Origin: Sphagnum magellanicum
Taxonomy: Eukaryota > Streptophyta > Sphagnopsida > Sphagnales > Sphagnaceae
NCBI GenBank assembly: GCA_021904315.1
Contig: CM038919.1
Coordinates: 20,625,666 to 20,689,665, forward strand
DNA length: 64,000 bases
Reading direction: 5' to 3'
Both the position numbers and the translations under genes were made by a program. The notes under the pieces are model-generated. The model ran no database searches. It was not told the origin of the DNA and saw nothing but the letters and a program-made list of their open reading frames with translations. Each line of letters opens with the position of its first letter. Position 1 is the first letter of the stretch. Of this stretch, positions 34,889 to 46,601 are shown piece by piece.

Positions 34889-37382
34889 TGGCAAAAAACT
34901 ACAATACATGGGTCACTAGAACTTGTAACTATAATAGTTCAACCCTAAATCTACATAATCCTAGACTTTGCAAAAAGGGTTGGGACTTGCACCCCAATTA
35001 GTTCACATCTAGTTAATTAATTTTCGTTGCTTAAAGAGGGGTCAACACCATTTGTCCCAATCCTTAAACTCAAAAATATGGAACATGTGTCTACAACATA
35101 GTAAATAGGACAACATATTATAGATGCTAGACTATCTACAAAATAGATAACAAATTGTAGGGCAAAGTTTCCATGTTACAAACAATAGATGAATGGAAAT
35201 AAAATAAAATAAAATATTTAATGGGCATGTTATTTGAAATGTCCATGTGTGTTGGCAAAATCACGTTGTGTTTTCAACACCTTATGTGTGAGCCATAAAT
35301 ACTTCAGTGAAATTATTTCCTCCGCTTTGAATAGCAGTATCGTTTCTAGTCGCACCATGCTCCTTTCCTTCCCCTACAACAAAATCCAACTAGTTGAACA
35401 AAATGTTAAATAAATGTTAACATAAACCTTAAACCCAATCCTTCAAATATAAGTTTTATGGGGAGATTGACATACCAAATGAGATTTTGGTTGTACATGA
35501 GATTTCAATCTTTGTGACATGCACTGATGTTTATACCTATGTGATGGTAATGCCATTCATAACACCTTCTGCACTATGATTACTTGCCCCAATTTCCATC
35601 CTTACATCATGTGTAGGAGTTACAATGATAGATAGTGGGTTACATGTTGGGACATTTTCAAAGATGCCATTTGAATGTGTTAGTTTTGGATTTAGTCTAA
35701 TGGGTGATTGGTTATGGTCTTGGATGTTTTTGTGTAGTAGCAACCTACATTGATATTCTCCATTTGCAATTGAGTCTAGTGTGCTTGCATAAACCATAAT
35801 AATTGGGCACTATTCAAATGAAAAAAGAAACATTCTAAATTTTAATATCTTTCAAAACAAACATATTTATTTAAACATAAAAGTCTACTGAAAGTCATCA
35901 TACCTACATCAGGAGTAATCCACCCAATGTCATGGTCTTTAACATACTTTAACTAGCCAATTAAGCATTGTTGCAAGCAATTTTCCTTAGGCACAACTTT
36001 TGTTTATTGCCATAATTCCAGAAAGTTTCGTTTGTTTCCCATCACCATAACGTGAATAGCTCACAACTACACATGCTAGATCCAAGCATTATATTCACCC
36101 CACCATTGGTCAATTGGGGTTTTCAAGATTTCAAATGCCATATCTACCTGTTGCCTCCATTCCTAACAGGAACAAACATTTGTATAACTTGCACACAATA
36201 AAAACCCTTCTTCTTGTAACATTCATTTTATTGGAAACCATGCCCTAGATGTAGAGCCCAAGTTAGTCCATTCAAGGATGTTGTGCCTAGTCCTTCCCTT
36301 TGTAGGGTGAAACAATGGTTCCCTAAACCTTCTAGCAAACATGAACATTTTAAAAATAAGTATAGTCCACAGGATTGGTCATAACAAAGAAGGCATTTGC
36401 ATGTTGCAAATTGTTAATGCAACTTTCAATGCCTCCTCTTTGCTATGCGTCCAAGGGAATTGTGACAAAAGACCTTGTAATAATGGGATAGTAGTGAATA
36501 TTTGAAACATCAAATGCCATCCCCAAGTAATGCGCTCTAGGTGAGGAGCAACAAGGGCTTCCCAATCTTGCAATTTTTTTTTCACATATTATTCAACTTT
36601 TTGGGCTTTTTTTCTTTCCATGTTGCATCCAAGGCCATGTTTGCTTTGATAAAAGCTTGTTCCACATATTCAACTAGTGCTTGGAATTCTTCATCCATAG
36701 TGGCCAAATTTTGCACGTGCTCAATGCACATAATCGTGGCATTTTCCACATTAATGTTACATTGATTTAATTTCTGACCCAAGACACCACAAATTAAGAA
36801 TTACAACATTTCAAAGATGTATAAGAAATGAAAATTACAATTAAAAGTTAGGGTTTTTGTGTTCACTTATGGATTTTGCAAAGCTCTAGCTACCGTATGA
36901 AGACATGAAAACATCTTCAACCTAATCCTCCCATTTGTTATTTTCAAATTGTCTGTATTGTGCTAATCAAACTTTGAATTCGTCAATTGTGTCCTCCTAA
37001 TCATAATGTAGTAACATGTACGACATCAACACAAATAAAATAGGAATTTTTTTCAAAAAAGCTGGAGGAGGGGGAGGTGGATGCCATGCCATTACCACTT
37101 GCGGATTTGTTTCCAAACATGTTGCAAATAGTGCCTCTTGACGTTCACCATTAATTTCGTCCATTTAGAGTTGTATCGAGTTTAGGTCAAAACTTGTAAA
37201 TTTTGGCACTACTTTTTAAAAAATTGTGTCAACCAACCCAAATTTATAAATTCAAAAATTTGTACAGATGGGATGTTACAAGGTATCCATGTAACCTACC
37301 CCCCATCTTCTTCCACAAGGGCTTCACTTGTGATTGTAGTAACAAGCCATCCATCCAATGTTTGGTCTTCAAGTAGGGATAT
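34889..37382 (-). other. Old decayed sequence left of the gypsy insertion, with coding-like fragments
   Basis: No complete gene. Minus-strand fragments at 36782-36582 and 36585-36379 read as one protein interrupted by a one-base shift in an A-run (ending KKPKKLNN, resuming KKKLQDWEALVAPHLER). A third frame lies at 35797-35537. I recognise no family. The frame at the right edge (37382 down to about 37300) continues in register with the frame at 44784-44609 once the gypsy element is ignored, so the element landed inside an older open frame. Confidence 0.5.
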
Positions 37383-38325
37383 TGTCGCAACCCTAGCCTT
37401 GGCTCGCGACCAAGGCAAGGGGGTTGCAAGGGTGCGGGCCAAAAGGAAGCCCGAGAGTCACATCAAGACTCCCGGGAGTGCAAGAAAGTGTGAGGGAGTG
37501 GACCCACACACTCCCAAGGCAACTCCCATGTTGGGAGTTGGTGAGAGTTAGAGTCCCAAAAGGACTCCCGAAACTTCAAAGCACGTTTTGAGGGGTCAAA
37601 ACTCAATGGCTTGGTGCGCTCTTTATATCAATGGAAAGGTCTTGAAGTGTAGATGTCTAAAATGGGCTCGCATTGCTCATTTGGACATCTGAAACGCAAG
37701 TTATGGTCAAAAGAAGGCCCGGGAGTCGAACTCGCGGGAGTCCGCCAGTTTGGACTCCCGGGCACTAAAAGTCGGGAATCGACCCGAAATACTTGGCTGC
37801 TGAGAACGTGCGACATACCGTTGGAAAGGTCTCGACGAGATCTACAACTTTGCTTCAGACCGCGCCGTCATCGGAGGTCTGCTCCGAAAGTTATGCGCGT
37901 TCAAAGTCCCGGGAGTCCCGCTGGGCGGGATTTCGGGACTCCCGCGCAGGACTCCCGGGACTCCCGGGATAAAATGTCCATTTGGGTGCCACCCCCGCGA
38001 CGTGGCACAGAGTATACTATAAGGGGGAAGGTGGTGGCTTCCCCCAAGTCCGGGCCGTGGTGAGTCTTGTGTGTCCGTGTTGCCCGTGGCTCGTCCTAGC
38101 ACCAAATGTGCTCCAACTATGTTCTAACCACTTTGTGTGGTTCCATGCAGGCCCGTGTGAATGAGTGAAGCTTGTCAACTCTGCCTAGTCCCATCCCGGA
38201 GCTCCAACACGCCCCTCTACCCCTCCAAGTGTTGTGAGCTAGGGAGCGCCTCCCGACCACTCCCACTTCCGCTGTTTCTCACTTGGACTCACATTTGAGT
38301 CCTTCGAGTGGTTAGGAGTGCGTCA
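37383..38325 (+). repeat. 5' LTR
   Basis: Starts TGTCGCAACC and ends GTGCGTCA, the usual TG...CA limits. It is rich in ACTCCCGGGAGT-type palindromic motifs, densest at about 37900-37970. A TATA-like ACTATAAGGG is at about 38016-38025. A candidate intron lies at 38060-38150 (GTGAGT donor, TTCTAAC branch-like string, CATGCAG acceptor). Confidence 0.95.
38060..38150 (+). other. Candidate intron in the retrotransposon leader
   Basis: The 91-bp stretch begins GTGAGTCTTG, contains TTCTAACC about 22 nt before the end, and finishes TTCCATGCAG. It lies downstream of the TATA-like motif and upstream of the gag-pol start, so it would be a 5' UTR intron. The same signals are in the 3' LTR. Inferred from consensus strings only. 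Confidence 0.4.
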
Positions 38326-38327
38326 CT

Positions 38328-38340
38328 TGGTATCAGAGCT
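38328..38340 (+). promoter_or_regulatory. Primer-binding site (initiator Met-tRNA type)
   Basis: TGGTATCAGAGCT begins two bases after the 5' LTR. It is the standard complement of the plant initiator methionine tRNA 3' end used to prime minus-strand synthesis. Confidence 0.93.
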
Positions 38341-38375
38341 CTGGGAGAGCTCGATCCACTTATTGGGAAGTTCCG

Positions 38376-41300
38376 ATGGCACCAAAGAAGGCCCGCAAAC
38401 CAGTCCAAGAGACCGTGGTGGAAGAACCCACCCAAGATCTAGATGTTCCTCCCCAACCTATTAGGGAGGAGGAACAAGACCATTCCGAAGATGAAGGAGA
38501 CCGTGCTAGCCTTGAGGAGCATGAGAATGAAGAAGAACAACCAAATGGAGTCTTCTTCACCCCGGAGCAATTGGAGGTCCTACTCAAAATGAATAGGCCC
38601 AATTTTAGTGAATTGGTAGAGGCCCTCAAGGGAGGTTCGTCTAAAAGTGTGGGATTCAAGCCCGCTAGGCCTGGGAATTTTGATGGGGCCCGGGATCGGA
38701 AGGTTGTGGATGCTTGGCTTGCGGAAATGGAAGATTACCTCCATGCCGCTAAAGTTGGTCGGCATTCGGCCGTGGAACTTGCCCAATCCTATTTGAAGGG
38801 CTATGCCTCCACATGGTGGAGGACGGTGAGGCAAGAAGAGGGGAAGACCCATGGCTACACATGGGAATTCTTCAAGGAGCGTATTGAGTTGGAATTCATT
38901 CCCAAGAATTCCGACTACATTTCAAGATGTAAACTTCGTGACCTTGTGAATGCAAGCAATGAGAACTTACGTCAATATGTAAGGGCTTATTCCGAACTCA
39001 TGCTTGAAATTAGGCATATGCATGAGTTAGACCGGGTGTGCCACTTTGTGATGGGGCTTCCAACTTGGGCGAAGCGCAAACTTGAAGAGAATTGGCCCGC
39101 CTCACTCACCGAAGCCATCATGAAAGTGGAAGGCTTTTCGGATGTGGGGCGAGGTGAGAAGTCCGGATTCAAAAGGGATAGTAAGTTCCCTCACAAGAAA
39201 GCGCGCCATGAAGGGGAATGGAGTCAAGGCCAAGACACCTCAAAGGGGGAAAAGCCTAAACCATTCCAAGGCTCGAGTTTTAAACCCAAGGGAAATTTTG
39301 TCAAGAAGGGAGTCCCTTTCAAAGGGAGCCAACCCAAGGGAGATGCTAGTGGGAAACCCAAAGGAGTGTGTTTCAATTGCAATGAAGCGGGGCACTATTC
39401 CAAAGATTGTCCCAAACCCAAACCGGGGAGTGGGGCTACTAAGGTAAATGCCCTTGCCGCCAACCTAGCCCAAGGTGAATGTAATCGCCTTATTTTCTTG
39501 AAAGGGAAGGTTTCTAAGCGGGAAGTGCTTTGTCTTTTGGACACAGGGGCTTCCCACAACTTCATAACACAAGAAAGTGCGGAAAGAATGGAGCTCCCCT
39601 TGGAGGAGCTCAAGGCACCCATCGAGGTGCATTTTGCGGATGGCATTCCCCATCCCACCAAGTTGCAAGCAAAAGATGTGCCTCTTCAATTGGGGAATTG
39701 GAGAGGCAAGGTGGACTTACTAGTTTCCACCTTAGGGGGAATGGATTGCATTTTGGGAATGGAATTCATCACAAGGAACAATGTGCTCATAGAAGGGCAC
39801 AATCGGCTAGTTAGGATCCCATCCAAAAATGGGATCGTGCGAGTGAAGGCACATGAAGTGCCTAGCGTGGGTGGGACAACCATCCACTTGATGTTGGGAA
39901 AGAACTTGGAAAAAGAATGTGGGGGAGGCCATAGCATGTTATGTGTGATGCGGGTGTTGGATGAGTTTGAACCAAAGGAGGCCACCAAGGTGGTGAGCCC
40001 CCACAAGTGCATCAAGCAAGTGTTAGAGGAATTCCCGGATGTGATGCCCGAAGAGTTGCCCGATGAGTTGCCCCCGAGAAGACAAGTGGACCATGCCATT
40101 GAGGTGGTCCCGGGAGTGGCACCTCCCGCCAAGGCCCCGTATCGAATGAGTCATGAGGAGTTAAAAGAGCTCAAGGTTCAACTCGAAGAACTCCTCGCGA
40201 AGGGGTACATCAAACCTAGCAAGTCGCCATATGGGGCACCCGTCCTTTTTGTTCACAAAAAGGATGGGACTTTGAGGATGTGCGTGGATTATAGGGCCCT
40301 CAACAAGGTGACCGTGAAGAATAGGTACCCGTTGCCTCGGATTGATGACTTGTTTGATCGACTTTCGGGAGCCAAAGTGTTTAGTAGGATTGACCTACGT
40401 TCGGGGTATTACCAAATTCGAATTGCACAAGGGGATGAAGAGAAAACCGCTTGCCGCACGAGGTATGGTTCCTACGAGTTTTTGGTGATGCCTTTTGGGC
40501 TCACCAACGCACCCGCCACATTTTGCACCCTCATGAATGACATTTTCCGAGAGTGGTTGGACGACTTTGTGGTCGTCTACATAGACGACATTTTGGTTTA
40601 TAGCAACTCCATGGAGGAGCATGCGGAACACCTTCGAAAGGTGTTCCAAAGGTTGAAGGAAAACAAGTTGTATGCCAAGTTTGAGAAGTGCGAGTTTGGA
40701 GTCTCGGAGGTGGACTTCCTTGGGCATAGGATCACCCAAGAAGGTTTAAAGATGGATGACCACAAGGTGAAGGCAATTTTGGATTGGGAACCGCCTAGGT
40801 CGGTTCCCGCCTTAAGGTCATTTCTAGGATTGGCATCCTATTATCGCAAGTTCATCAAGAACTTTGCAAAGATAGCTGCACCTTTGACAAACCTTTTGAA
40901 GAAGTCATCCGGGGCTTACGAATGGGAAGAGGCATGCAATGAGGCCTTTGAAACCTTGAAGGGCATTTTGGTGAAGGCGCCCGTGTTGAAGTTGCCCGAT
41001 TTTGACAAGGACTTTGAGATCCACTCCGATGCGTCCGACTTTGCCATAGGAGGAGTCCTAGTGCAAGATGGAAGGCCGGTGGCCTTCGAAAGCAAAAAGC
41101 TAAGCGAGACGGAGCGAAGGTGGCCCACCCATGAGAAGGAAATGTGGGCCGTCATCCATTGTCTCAAGACTTGGGGCCATTACATAGGCTCCAAGGACGT
41201 GGTGGTGTGGACCGACAATGTCACCTTGAAGTACTTTGCAACTCAACCAAAGTTGTCATCAAAGCAAGTGAGATGGCAAGACACATTGGCCTTGTTCAAT

Positions 41301-42866
41301 GTGGACATTCGGCATAAGCCCGGGAAGGAAAATGTGGTGCCGGATGCATTGAGTCGGAAACACCAACTCAAAGTGGTGTATGTGGGGGAAAGCGAGTTCC
41401 AAAAGGAAGTTCGTGTTGGGAGCCGCCATGACGAGTTTGCCAAGGAAAGGAAGCAAGAAATCCAAAGGGGGATGAAGTCCCACTTCCACTTACAAAATGG
41501 ACTATTATGGTACAAGCAAAACCGGCTCTATGTTCCAAAAGGGAGGTTAAGGGATGTCCTTTTGAAGGAATGTCATGATGGGCCCCTTGCAGGCCATGGT
41601 GGTGCAAAGCGCACCACCACATTCCTCAAGAAGTCCTATTATTGGCCCAACTTGAAGGAGGATGCGGAGGAATACGTGAAGACTTGCTTGACTTGCCAAC
41701 AAAACCGGGCACTCAATAAAAAGCAAGCGGGATTGTTGCGACCATTACCCATCCCGGAAGGGCCGTGGGAAAGTGTCTCCATGGATTTCATGGTGAGTTT
41801 GCCACCATCAAAGGGGTTTGATGCGATCATGGTGGTGGTGGATCGGTTTAGCAAGATGGCACACTTTATTCCTACCAAGGAAAGTGCCACGGCCCAAGAG
41901 ACGGGAAGGTTGTTCTTCACCCACGTGTTCAAGCATCACGGCCTCCCCAAGGACATTGTGTCGGATCGAGACCCCAAGTTCACGAGCAAGTTTTGGAGAG
42001 CATTGTGGAAGCGCATGGGGTCCGAGCTCAAGATGAGCACTTCCTTTCGTCCCCAAACCGATGGACAAACCGAGAGGGTGAACTTGGTGATCCAACAATT
42101 CCTAAGGAATTATGTGGCGGCGGACCAACAAGATTGGGTGGACCATTTGGAGTTGGCCGAATTTTGTTACAACAATTCGGAGCATTTGGCAACGGGGGCC
42201 ACCCCATTTCAAATGGTGACGGGCAAGTCACCAATTGTACCCACAACTTGGGTTGGACAACCTCCAAGTGATGCGAGTGAGGAAGTGCCCATGGTCACAC
42301 AACTTGATGAAGAAAGGCGGCGCTTGTGGGAGATGGCCAAGGCTAATCTTGAGAAGGCGCATAAAAGGTACAAAGACTTTGCGGACAAGTCCCGACGAGA
42401 GGTGCATTTTGAAGAAGGTGATGAAGTATGGTTGAACATCAAGAACTTCCGGTTGCCCGAAGGTTTGAGTCACAAGTTCTTGGGCCCATATGCGGGCCCA
42501 TTCAAAGTGTTGGAAAAGAAATTTCCCGACACCTACAAATTAGAACTACCGGAAAATCTTAAGGTTCATCCCGTATTCCATGTTTCGCTTTTGAAGCCGG
42601 TCACCCGTGATGCCTCAAGGCCTAATCGAGAGCACAATTCAAGGCCCCCTCCGGACTTGGTCCACAATGAGCCCGAGTTTGAAGTGGAGGCCGTGCTCAA
42701 GTCAAGGCAAATAAGGGGGAGAGAGCGGGAGTACTTGGTCAAGTGGAAAGGTTACCATCCAATAGAGGCATCTTGGGTGAACGAGTCCGATATGGAACAT
42801 GCCCAAGAAGCCATAGAAGAGTTCCACAATAGACCGGCAAAGAGGCAAAGGAAACATAGAGCGTGA
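38376..42866 (+). CDS. Gag-pol polyprotein of the gypsy chromovirus, intact
   Basis: A single 1496-residue frame without stops. Domains in order: gag near residues 80-240; CCHC zinc knuckle near 332-346 ([14 protein letters not shown]); aspartic protease near 388 ([10 protein letters not shown]); reverse transcriptase with [11 protein letters not shown] near 735; RNase H starting near 882 ([11 protein letters not shown]); integrase HHCC finger near 1065-1110; DDE core with Asp near 1135 (MDFMVS), Asp near 1197 (VSDRDPKF) and Glu near 1233 (TDGQTERVN); chromodomain near 1432-1488 ([18 protein letters not shown]). All catalytic residues I can check are present. Gag and pol share one frame, so no frameshift is needed. 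The ATG 36 bases after the PBS is the natural start. The chromodomain places it among chromoviruses, whose integrase targets modified histones. Confidence 0.97.
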   Translation: MAPKKARKPVQETVVEEPTQDLDVPPQPIREEEQDHSEDEGDRASLEEHENEEEQPNGVFFTPEQLEVLLKMNRPNFSELVEALKGGSSKSVGFKPARPGNFDGARDRKVVDAWLAEMEDYLHAAKVGRHSAVELAQSYLKGYASTWWRTVRQEEGKTHGYTWEFFKERIELEFIPKNSDYISRCKLRDLVNASNENLRQYVRAYSELMLEIRHMHELDRVCHFVMGLPTWAKRKLEENWPASLTEAIMKVEGFSDVGRGEKSGFKRDSKFPHKKARHEGEWSQGQDTSKGEKPKPFQGSSFKPKGNFVKKGVPFKGSQPKGDASGKPKGVCFNCNEAGHYSKDCPKPKPGSGATKVNALAANLAQGECNRLIFLKGKVSKREVLCLLDTGASHNFITQESAERMELPLEELKAPIEVHFADGIPHPTKLQAKDVPLQLGNWRGKVDLLVSTLGGMDCILGMEFITRNNVLIEGHNRLVRIPSKNGIVRVKAHEVPSVGGTTIHLMLGKNLEKECGGGHSMLCVMRVLDEFEPKEATKVVSPHKCIKQVLEEFPDVMPEELPDELPPRRQVDHAIEVVPGVAPPAKAPYRMSHEELKELKVQLEELLAKGYIKPSKSPYGAPVLFVHKKDGTLRMCVDYRALNKVTVKNRYPLPRIDDLFDRLSGAKVFSRIDLRSGYYQIRIAQGDEEKTACRTRYGSYEFLVMPFGLTNAPATFCTLMNDIFREWLDDFVVVYIDDILVYSNSMEEHAEHLRKVFQRLKENKLYAKFEKCEFGVSEVDFLGHRITQEGLKMDDHKVKAILDWEPPRSVPALRSFLGLASYYRKFIKNFAKIAAPLTNLLKKSSGAYEWEEACNEAFETLKGILVKAPVLKLPDFDKDFEIHSDASDFAIGGVLVQDGRPVAFESKKLSETERRWPTHEKEMWAVIHCLKTWGHYIGSKDVVVWTDNVTLKYFATQPKLSSKQVRWQDTLALFNVDIRHKPGKENVVPDALSRKHQLKVVYVGESEFQKEVRVGSRHDEFAKERKQEIQRGMKSHFHLQNGLLWYKQNRLYVPKGRLRDVLLKECHDGPLAGHGGAKRTTTFLKKSYYWPNLKEDAEEYVKTCLTCQQNRALNKKQAGLLRPLPIPEGPWESVSMDFMVSLPPSKGFDAIMVVVDRFSKMAHFIPTKESATAQETGRLFFTHVFKHHGLPKDIVSDRDPKFTSKFWRALWKRMGSELKMSTSFRPQTDGQTERVNLVIQQFLRNYVAADQQDWVDHLELAEFCYNNSEHLATGATPFQMVTGKSPIVPTTWVGQPPSDASEEVPMVTQLDEERRRLWEMAKANLEKAHKRYKDFADKSRREVHFEEGDEVWLNIKNFRLPEGLSHKFLGPYAGPFKVLEKKFPDTYKLELPENLKVHPVFHVSLLKPVTRDASRPNREHNSRPPPDLVHNEPEFEVEAVLKSRQIRGREREYLVKWKGYHPIEASWVNESDMEHAQEAIEEFHNRPAKRQRKHRA

Positions 42867-43665
42867 TGAGGACATCACCTTTCTTTTAGTGGGGCGGAAA
42901 GTTACACAAATGTACCACATCAAGTTGTAAGTGAAATAAAGGCAAAATTTTTAAGACTTCCAAGAGATTGCATCACAAGCATAATGAGTATGATAGAAAA
43001 AGGGGTTGTCAAGTGGCATGGATAAATGGAACTCTCTTGCGTAAGCCCAAATCAAAATCGGACTCCTACTTGGGGGCTAAGAGAAATCTTAGTCCCAAAA
43101 GGGGAGGCAAGCAAGGTGAGCTTGCGGGGACGTGCACATGCCCAAAGTGCATCCTAGGGGGTTGGTTGGTAGTGGCGGCCAACGCGGGAAGTCATGACCC
43201 CGTTCGTGTACTATAATCGCGTAGCTTGGGACTTAGGCCTTTGCAAAGCCTAAACGTTGCTTCTCGTACCTTGATAAGCATACCTTTTCGTGAAGGCTTG
43301 ATTGTTGTGATCAAGGCGCAAGAGTGGGAAAGGAGTCATGTCAAGTAGCTTAGGTCAAGATTAGACTTGACTTGAGCTCCTCATGAGGGGAAGCATAAAA
43401 AGTGCCTCCCAAATGAGGGCTTCGTCAATTAGGCTAGTTTAGGTCTTTTGACGAAGCAAGGGTGGAGGGTCTTTGAGAGGCCCACCCTTAGACTTGCCAA
43501 GAAAGTGTTGGAAACTTGGGGACGCCTAAGTTAGCTTGAGGCAAGGTCTGGCCACAAAGGTTGGCACTTGATGGCCAAGGATCCAAAAGAAAGCAATTGC
43601 AATTGTGTGGGTGAAAACTCTAAGTGTCAATGAGGACATTGACCTCTTCTTCTAGTGGGGGAGAG
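42867..43665 (+). other. 3' untranslated region with two polypurine-tract modules
   Basis: Right after the stop, 42865-42900 reads GATGAGGACATCACC, then TTTTAGTGGGGCGGAAA. About 766 bp later, 43627-43665 reads TCAATGAGGACATTGACC, then TCTAGTGGGGGAGAG, directly abutting the 3' LTR. The second is the functional polypurine tract by position. The first looks like the same module in the place chromoviruses usually have it. The sequence between has an 82-residue open frame (42968-43216) with no recognised domain. Confidence 0.8.
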
Positions 43666-44608
43666 TGTCGCAACCCTAGCCTTGGCTCGCGACCAAGGCA
43701 AGGGGGTTGCAAGGGTGCGGGCCAAAAGGAAGCCCGAGAGTCACATCAAGACTCCCGGGAGTGCAAGAAAGTGTGAGGGAGTGGACCCACACACTCCCAA
43801 GGCAACTCCCATGTTGGGAGTTGGTGAGAGTTAGAGTCCCAAAAGGACTCCCGAAACTTCAAAGCACGTTTTGAGGGGTCAAAACTCAATGGCTTGGTGC
43901 GCTCTTTATATCAATGGAAAGGTCTTGAAGTGTAGATGTCTAAAATGGGCTCGCATTGCTCATTTGGACATCTGAAACGCAAGTTATGGTCAAAAGAAGG
44001 CCCGGGAGTCGAACTCGCGGGAGTCCGCCAGTTTGGACTCCCGGGCACTAAAAGTCGGGAATCGACCCGAAATACTTGGCTGCTGAGAACGTGCGACATA
44101 CCGTTGGAAAGGTCTCGACGAGATCTACAACTTTGCTTCAGACCGCGCCGTCATCGGAGGTCTGCTCCGAAAGTTATGCGCGTTCAAAGTCCCGGGAGTC
44201 CCGCTGGGCGGGATTTCGGGACTCCCGCGCGGGACTCCCGGGACTCCCGGGATAAAATGTCCATTTGGGTGCCACCCCCGCGACGTGGCACAGAGTATAC
44301 TATAAGGGGGAAGGTGGTGGCTTCCCCCAAGTCCGGGCCGTGGTGAGTCTTGTGTGTCCGTGTTGCCCGTGGCTCGTCCTAGCACCAAATGTGCTCCAAC
44401 TATGTTCTAACCACTTTGTGTGGTTCCATGCAGGCCCGTGTGAATGAGTGAAGCTTGTCAACTCTGCCTAGTCCCATCCCGGAGCTCCAACACGCCCCTC
44501 TACCCCTCCAAGTGTTGTGAGCTAGGGAGCGCCTCCCGACCACTCCCACTTCCGCTGTTTCTCACTTGGACTCACATTTGAGTCCTTCGAGTGGTTAGGA
44601 GTGCGTCA
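43666..44608 (+). repeat. 3' LTR
   Basis: 943 bp, the same as the 5' LTR apart from one visible transition. It is preceded by the polypurine tract AGTGGGGGAGAG and followed by the GATAT target duplication. Confidence 0.95.
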
Positions 44609-45933
44609 GATATAAAATTTAGTGTTGATGTTTCACCACTATTTTGTTCAATAGTGTTATTAGATAGCATTACAACATCCTTATCCACCTTCTTAATTTG
44701 TGGTTGGAAATGTTGTTTTTTAGATTTCCTAACGTTAAACCCCAACTTGTGCATCAACCTCTCATTCTTAGATCTAATAACCAACTCAACATCCTTAAAG
44801 ATTCACTTCTATGTAATTGAACGCCTTTTTTGCTTGAAGTCAACAATGGCATCTTCATCTAATGCGACAACTATAGTGCACCTACGATGTTTTGCATCAA
44901 ACCTAACAAGGGGTTGTAATCCAACAAATGTTTTGAGTTGACACACTTCCTTAATGTATCCCATTGTTGCAAGTTGCCCATCTTGCTCTTCATTAATTTA
45001 TACTTGGGTTTTTAAAGGCACATGACAAAAACCTTTTCCCCTAATTAACATTTGTTTCAACTTTTTTTTGTTTCTTGCACAAATTTGAAGTTGGGGTAGA
45101 TAGGTAATCACATTTGTTTAAATGAATTTAGATAAAAAGGTGCATTTTTGCAACCTTTATGTCGATGTTTTAAAATTCTCGACTTGCTAGGCCACTGTCC
45201 ACCACAATATGTGTAGACAACATCTTGCCGTCCTTTTGTTACTTTCTCATTGTCGATGGGTGTAACCTAACATAAGGACATTTTTTTGCTAGTGTATAAA
45301 TGATGTAAATGGAAATTCAACATGAAAATTTTGACAGACAAAAACTTTGTTACCTTGATAGCCATAAACTCCAATTTGAGCTCATTATAGAACTTTGGAA
45401 TCACAAATTGCTTAATGCATTTCCCATATCCCAAGTTGACAAAATAACATACTAACCCTTCAATAAATTCCATTGTTGATTGAACTTCAGGTTTTAACAT
45501 TCTTGTTTTCAGCCATTGGAAAACTTAACATCCATATTAACAGTAACAATTTTTTTTTTAAAATTACCAACTCGGTTGCTAATGGTTTACTAATTCCAAC
45601 AACAATATTGGACTCCAATCATTGATGTAACCTAGCACAACAATATTTTTTTGTTGTTTTTTTCTTTCCTACTACAAGATGTGGGTGTAGTTCACTAGTC
45701 CTTGTTCATTAGACCAGTGAATTCACTGCTTTTTCACTAGTCCCCGTTCACTACAATTAGTGAATTCATTTAATATCCAAGGACACTTTTTGTTGTAATG
45801 TTTTTAAGTAGCTAGCAACATGGCAAGATGAACAATCGTTTCTCTCTAATGAATGATCAAGATGATGTTGTAACACCTGATTTTTTAAAATTTTTATTAA
45901 TAATTTGTTGTTGCAACAAATTTTTTTGTTGAA
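44609..45933 (-). other. Old decayed sequence right of the gypsy insertion
   Basis: Continuation of the sequence interrupted at 37382. The minus-strand frame 44784-44609 runs in register into 37382-37300 across a single GATAT, giving a longer open frame in the empty site. Stops just upstream (about 44810-44820) show it was already decayed. Another minus-strand frame is at 45500-45267. No family recognised. Confidence 0.5.
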
Positions 45934-46265
45934 GATGGTGAAATGGGATTGTGTGATGGTGGATAATCTGCATCGCATGGATGTCATAGCAAGGGGTCGG
46001 GTGTTATGCTGGATAGATTCGTAACATGCCTACATCGCCATTACGAGAACAGGGATCACGGGTTAGGGGCCTTGGCCCGCTTTGCTGACGTCATGAAGTG
46101 CTAGCAGTACTTTTCTACCAGTCGCAATCAATTTCTTGGGCCAATTTAATATTCCCCATGATGGAGCGCTGTCTGGCGCCCTTCTGGGCCTGATAGTGCA
46201 GCCTTACAGGAACGATGTGGTTTTTTTGCAGAGTTTCACTTTTTAACTCAAAAAGTTATTGAAAC

Positions 46266-46432
46266 TAGTGTGAACCTGGTGCATAATGCACCCCCTCTGC
46301 CAGACAAAACCCATCAAAAAAAAAAAAAAACAAAGGTCCGAGCAGTTTAACTGACACAAAAAACAAAACCCATCAATCAAAAAAAAAAAAAAAGGTCCGG
46401 GCAGTTTAACTGACACAGAAAACAAAACCCAT

Positions 46433-46470
<38 letters not shown>

Positions 46471-46601
46471 TCCAGGGAGTTTAACTGACACAGAAAACAA
46501 AACCCATCAAAAATAAAAGGAGGTCCGTGCTGGCCCGGGCAGTGCCCGAAAACTGCCCAAACAAACGGACAAACAGACAGACATGTAACTTTAATATATA
46601 A
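46266..46601. mobile_element. A-rich minisatellite-bearing insertion (second copy)
   Basis: Absent from the matching point in B1 (about 11830), so the empty site is visible. It starts near CTAGTGTGAACCTGG, contains three to four A-rich units with CAGTTTAACTGACACAG, and ends with CAAACAGACAGACATG and TTTAATATATAA. I cannot fix a target duplication or class it; it has no coding capacity. Confidence 0.7.

Larger units (their letters stand above)
37383..44608 (+). mobile_element. Full-length young Ty3/gypsy chromovirus
   Basis: A complete 7226-bp LTR retrotransposon: two 943-bp LTRs, a primer-binding site, one gag-pol frame and a polypurine tract. It is flanked by the 5-bp target duplication GATAT at 37378-37382 and 44609-44613. 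By eye the LTRs differ at one position (CGCGCAGGA at about 37945 against CGCGCGGGA in the right LTR), so insertion is very recent. The element carries a C-terminal chromodomain. Its base composition is clearly more GC-rich than the surrounding sequence. Confidence 0.97.

Noticed and set aside
37653-38063. 136-residue frame in the LTR (and its twin at 43936-44346)
   Set aside because: It lies within the LTR promoter region and has no domain; GC-rich LTR sequence opens frames by chance.
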